A stretch of 64,000 bases of DNA from Prototheca cutis (lineage: Eukaryota; Chlorophyta; Trebouxiophyceae; Chlorellales; Chlorellaceae). The position numbers and the translations under genes were made by a program. The notes below the pieces were generated by a model. That model saw nothing but the letters and a program-made list of their open reading frames with translations, was not told the DNA's origin and made no database searches. Shown one piece after another: positions 61,328 through 64,000 of the stretch; positions within the stretch are counted from its first letter, which is position 1; each line of letters begins with the position of its first letter. The stretch is from positions 791,875 to 855,874 of the forward strand of contig BCIH01000010.1 of assembly GCA_002897115.2 (NCBI GenBank), given 5' to 3'.

Positions 61328-61508
61328 AAAGCGTGTCTGAACCTGGCCGAGGGCTTGGTTCTTCCCAAGGCCTTAGTCGTGGTGACTTGCTCATTGTGGT
61401 GGTCTCCCTCTTTTTTCGGTGTCTGCTTCCTCCTCGGAGACCAGTGTGGTCCCCTTTCCGGCCGCAAACCCGCTCCGCTCCCTCCCATCCAAGAAACGCC
61501 CGCTCACG

Positions 61509-63754
61509 ATGGCGAGCCAGGTGGAGAGCATCAAGTACGTTCCCGGCACGGATTTCAATGTGGACGGCTTTAAATTCATCCGCCCGGGCACACGCCACTT
61601 TTTCCTGACGCATTTCCATGGCGATCACACCGTGGGCCTGACCAAGGGATTCACCGAAGGCACCATCTACTGCTCCGCCGTCACGGCAAGGCTGTTGGTC
61701 CGTGACTTTGGCCTTCGGGCCAACGTGGTCTGCCCGCTGGCGCCGCATGTTCCCGTCGACATTGCAGGCGTCCGGGTGACGCCGCTGCCGGCCAACCACT
61801 GCCCCGGCGCGCTGCTGTTTCTTTTCAAAGTGCCGTGTGAACGAGGGGTGGGGACACCGGGTTTCCTCCCTCTGAAGATTTTGTCTGGTGGTGGTGCCAC
61901 TCGTGAGGGCCCTGGAGCCAGGGCCCAGGCCGCAGTGGCATCTCCCGCTGCCAAGGACGCGTACATGAAGAATCCTGTGTCGCCAACAATTGCCTCCTCG
62001 GTCGACCCCATCACCGCCGAAAATCAAACCCACACAACGGTGCTGCACACCGGGGACATGCGGTGGTCGCAGGACATGCTGTGTTACCCCGCGCTGCGCG
62101 CGCTTTCCTGCCTGGACGTCCTGGTGCTGGACACGACCTACTGTTCCCCGCGGTGGCGCTTTCCTCCCCAGCACGATGTCGTAGCCGCCGCGGCCGACTG
62201 GGTCTGTCGGGAACGCCAGCGCCTCGCCGGGGCTCGTGTGCTGTGCGTCGCCAGCAGCTACCACATTGGCAAGGTGCTGTCAAGAGAGGGGGGGGGGGGG
62301 GCGATGGGTGGCAGGCGAGGGTCTTATTGCATGTATAGGGAGCTTTTTATTTAAAGAAGAAAGTAAAGTGGGAAGCGGTCACCATTCCAGCCAGCTGACA
62401 TGAGAACGTCACCCACATCGCCCTCACCACGATCACCCTGCTCTCCGCAGGAGAAGTTTTATTTTGGCCTGGCAGAGGCGCTGGGGTCCCGGGTGTGGGC
62501 CTGCACGACCAAGCGTCGAGTTTTGACCTGGCTGGACCTGCCTGGAAGCTGGCTGGCCCTGCTGACCGACGACCCGCTCGCCGCCGACGTGCACGTGCTG
62601 GGCGCAGGGGAGAGGCTGACGCCGGCGGCGCTGACAACTCGCTTGGACGACCCCGCCGCGCCCTGGGCGGCGGTGGCTGGGTTTCGGGCCACGGGCTGGT
62701 CCTTTCGCGGCCGCGGGGGCGGCCCGGGCACCGACCGGGGGTGCCTGGCCGCCTGGCGGGAGGGCCGGGCGACGGTGATCAGTGCTCCGTACTCTGAGCA
62801 CTCCAGCTGGGACGATCTCCGAGCCTGCGTCACCGCCCTCCGCCCGCGCCGCATCATCCCCTCCGTCAATGCCTCAGGTGCTACCTTTAGCGTTTGTTGA
62901 TTTTTGATGGTCTTTCTGTCCAGGCATGGCTCCCTCAGGGTCAATGAACCCAGGCGTGCCCCCAAGAATCCCCCTCCGCCCTTGACGACAACCGACCCCA
63001 GCCAACTCTCCATGCAGACCCGGCCAAGGCACGCGCGCTGGTCGACTGCTTTGCAGACTTGATGGACCTGCGGCGCGACCGCGGCCGGCTGCACGCCTAC
63101 TTCAGTGTCGTTCGAAATGGACTGGCGGCACTGATGCCGGGCAGTGGTGGTGGATCAAAGACCAGGCGCTGCGGGGATGAGAGTGATGCAGCTGGCGTCA
63201 GCGGGCGCGAGGCCGGCTGCACAGTTACTGCCAAGGACCTGATGGATGGTATCGTCGTCATGGCTGAGTCGTTTCCAACGATGGCAGCAGCAGCAGCAGC
63301 AGCAGAACTTGGCACAGATCTGCCGCCAGTGGTCTCAGATGACGCTGGGCAAGGAGCTTGTGCAGATGGAGCTGGTGGGATTCCTGTGAAATCGCTGGTA
63401 GCCGAGCAGCAACGCTCCAGTGCCACTGTTCCACGGGAAGACCCCGACTCGTCTTCATCAGACTGGGGCGCTTCCGCGAGCTCTGAAACTGACGACGACT
63501 GCGCAGGGCAAGAGCCCTCAAATGCCCCAGAACCGCCGCCTCGTCAACTGCCGCACACCGCCACACCCAGCACTCCGGCTCAAGAGGCGCTTGTGGACTT
63601 GGGGGCCATTGACCTTGACGAGCAAGCTCGTCTGTGGGAGCAGATCACGGCCTGCGCCCGCAAGCGCGCCCGGCCTCCCGGTGCCCTGCGCCAAGACAGC
63701 CTCAAGCGTTTCTTCTCGGGGGCAGGTGCTGGTAGTTTGGTCGAGGGGGATTAG
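61509..63754 (+). CDS. SNM1/PSO2 (DCLRE1-type) DNA cross-link repair 5'-exonuclease
   Basis: Beta-lactamase/beta-CASP nuclease that digests past interstrand cross-links. Exons 61509-62273, 62451-62877 and 63018-63754; 1929 bases, 642 residues. Metal motifs: HFHGDH (motif II), ANHCPGA (III), TVLHTGDMRW (IV), LDTTYCSP (motif A), APYSEHSSW (motif B) and IIPSVNAS, where the Val marks the DNA-processing SNM1 branch. A loop between motifs III and IV carries an insert of about 55 residues (61840-62020), open in frame but possibly an unspliced intron. The C-terminal 230 residues are disordered, with a short Ala run from GCA repeats (63284-63305), and end with QDSLKRFF, a canonical PCNA-binding PIP box. 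No UBZ zinc finger is seen at the N-terminus; upstream frame is open to about 61419, so the true start could be earlier. Confidence 0.9.
63284..63305 (+). repeat. GCA trinucleotide run coding alanines in SNM1
   Basis: Seven GCA codons in tandem in the disordered tail. Confidence 0.85.
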
Positions 63755-64000
63755 TGCTCGAGTGATGCGTATTCATCGGTGATGGCATGATATTTCATTC
63801 TGTGTTCATGACTTGTTTCTGCTGTAACCCTTGCCTGACAAGGGGAATGAAAAGGTGATGGCCTGGTCCCCAATGGTAGTGTTTGGGAGTAGTGGTTCTG
63901 GAACTCGCATTGGGCTAGACCTGGAGCGTATGCTATACCAATCGTATGTCCTTGTTAAAGGGCTGCAATTTTATCTCAAGAATGCCAGGGAAAAAGCACA
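63755..64000. other. 3' flank of SNM1
   Basis: TGTAA at 63823-63827, about 70 bases past the stop, is a likely polyadenylation signal. Nothing else recognised to the window end. Confidence 0.4.

Overview
The window is nuclear DNA of a eukaryote with a compact, GC-rich, intron-rich genome, most likely a green alga close to the trebouxiophyte/Chlorella type (inference). Reasons: short GT-AG introns (about 90-280 bp); roughly one gene per 3 kb on both strands; a plant-type histone H2A.X ending in SQEF; a SABRE-type lipid-transfer protein; a TCX/CPP protein with two CXC domains; and the chlorophyte-type polyadenylation pentamer TGTAA a short way past several stop codons. Single Ns and a 455-base gap show a draft assembly. 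No rRNA, tRNA, CRISPR array, prokaryotic operon or complete transposon was recognised.

Layout. 1-2769 (+): 3' end of a SABRE/BLTP2 gene. 3743-5157 (+): mitochondrial-carrier family NAD+ transporter. 5625-6659 (+): polyubiquitin with a gap. 6726-7070 (+): eroded Fanzor/TnpB-like C-terminus. 7584-8216 (-): histone H2A.X, divergent from 8627-9738 (+) STEEP1-like. 9987-19808 (-): GCN1, 11 exons, divergent from 20150-20711 (+) SmD2. 20914-21858 (-): FRA10AC1-like. 21947-22261 (-): small acidic COPS9/CSNAP-like protein. 22575-25162 (+): cytochrome P450. 25518-28730 (+): NEK kinase. 29585-31205 (-): secreted proline-rich protein. 32009-38629 (-): SKI2 helicase. 39591-40081 (+): second Fanzor-like C-terminus. 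40918-41683 (-): another signal-peptide, proline-rich protein. 42567-44938 (-): MECR, divergent from 45372-46692 (+) MED7. 47999-49488 (+): unknown protein with a GYF-like stretch. 49527-50045 (-): orphan ORF. 50266-51107 (-): PAM16. 51449-54820 (-): CCT6. 55505-58411 (+): TCX/CPP factor. 58889-60220 (-): YIPF5/Yip1. About 60645-61327 (+): unknown. 61509-63754 (+): SNM1/PSO2 nuclease.

The genes are housekeeping functions (translation control, splicing, RNA decay, protein folding and import, Mediator, chromatin, DNA repair, membrane traffic) and do not form one pathway. Exon boundaries were worked out by hand from splice sites, phase and family knowledge. Where the exon lengths sum to a whole number of codons at the expected family size (GCN1 2771 aa, CCT6 545, MECR 365, P450 526, NEK 731, TCX 708, SNM1 642, YIPF5 238, PAM16 126, H2A.X 133) the models are fairly secure.

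Most interesting signals: two related Fanzor/TnpB-like zinc-ribbon plus NRD..A..NM fragments 33 kb apart; an H2A.X whose phospho-motif SQ-EF is split by a GC-AG intron with a 9-base last exon; a PAM16 whose first coding exon contributes only the start codon; a previously easily missed 68-residue COPS9-like gene; a C-terminal PCNA-binding motif on SNM1; and a 62-base G homopolymer in a CCT6 intron.
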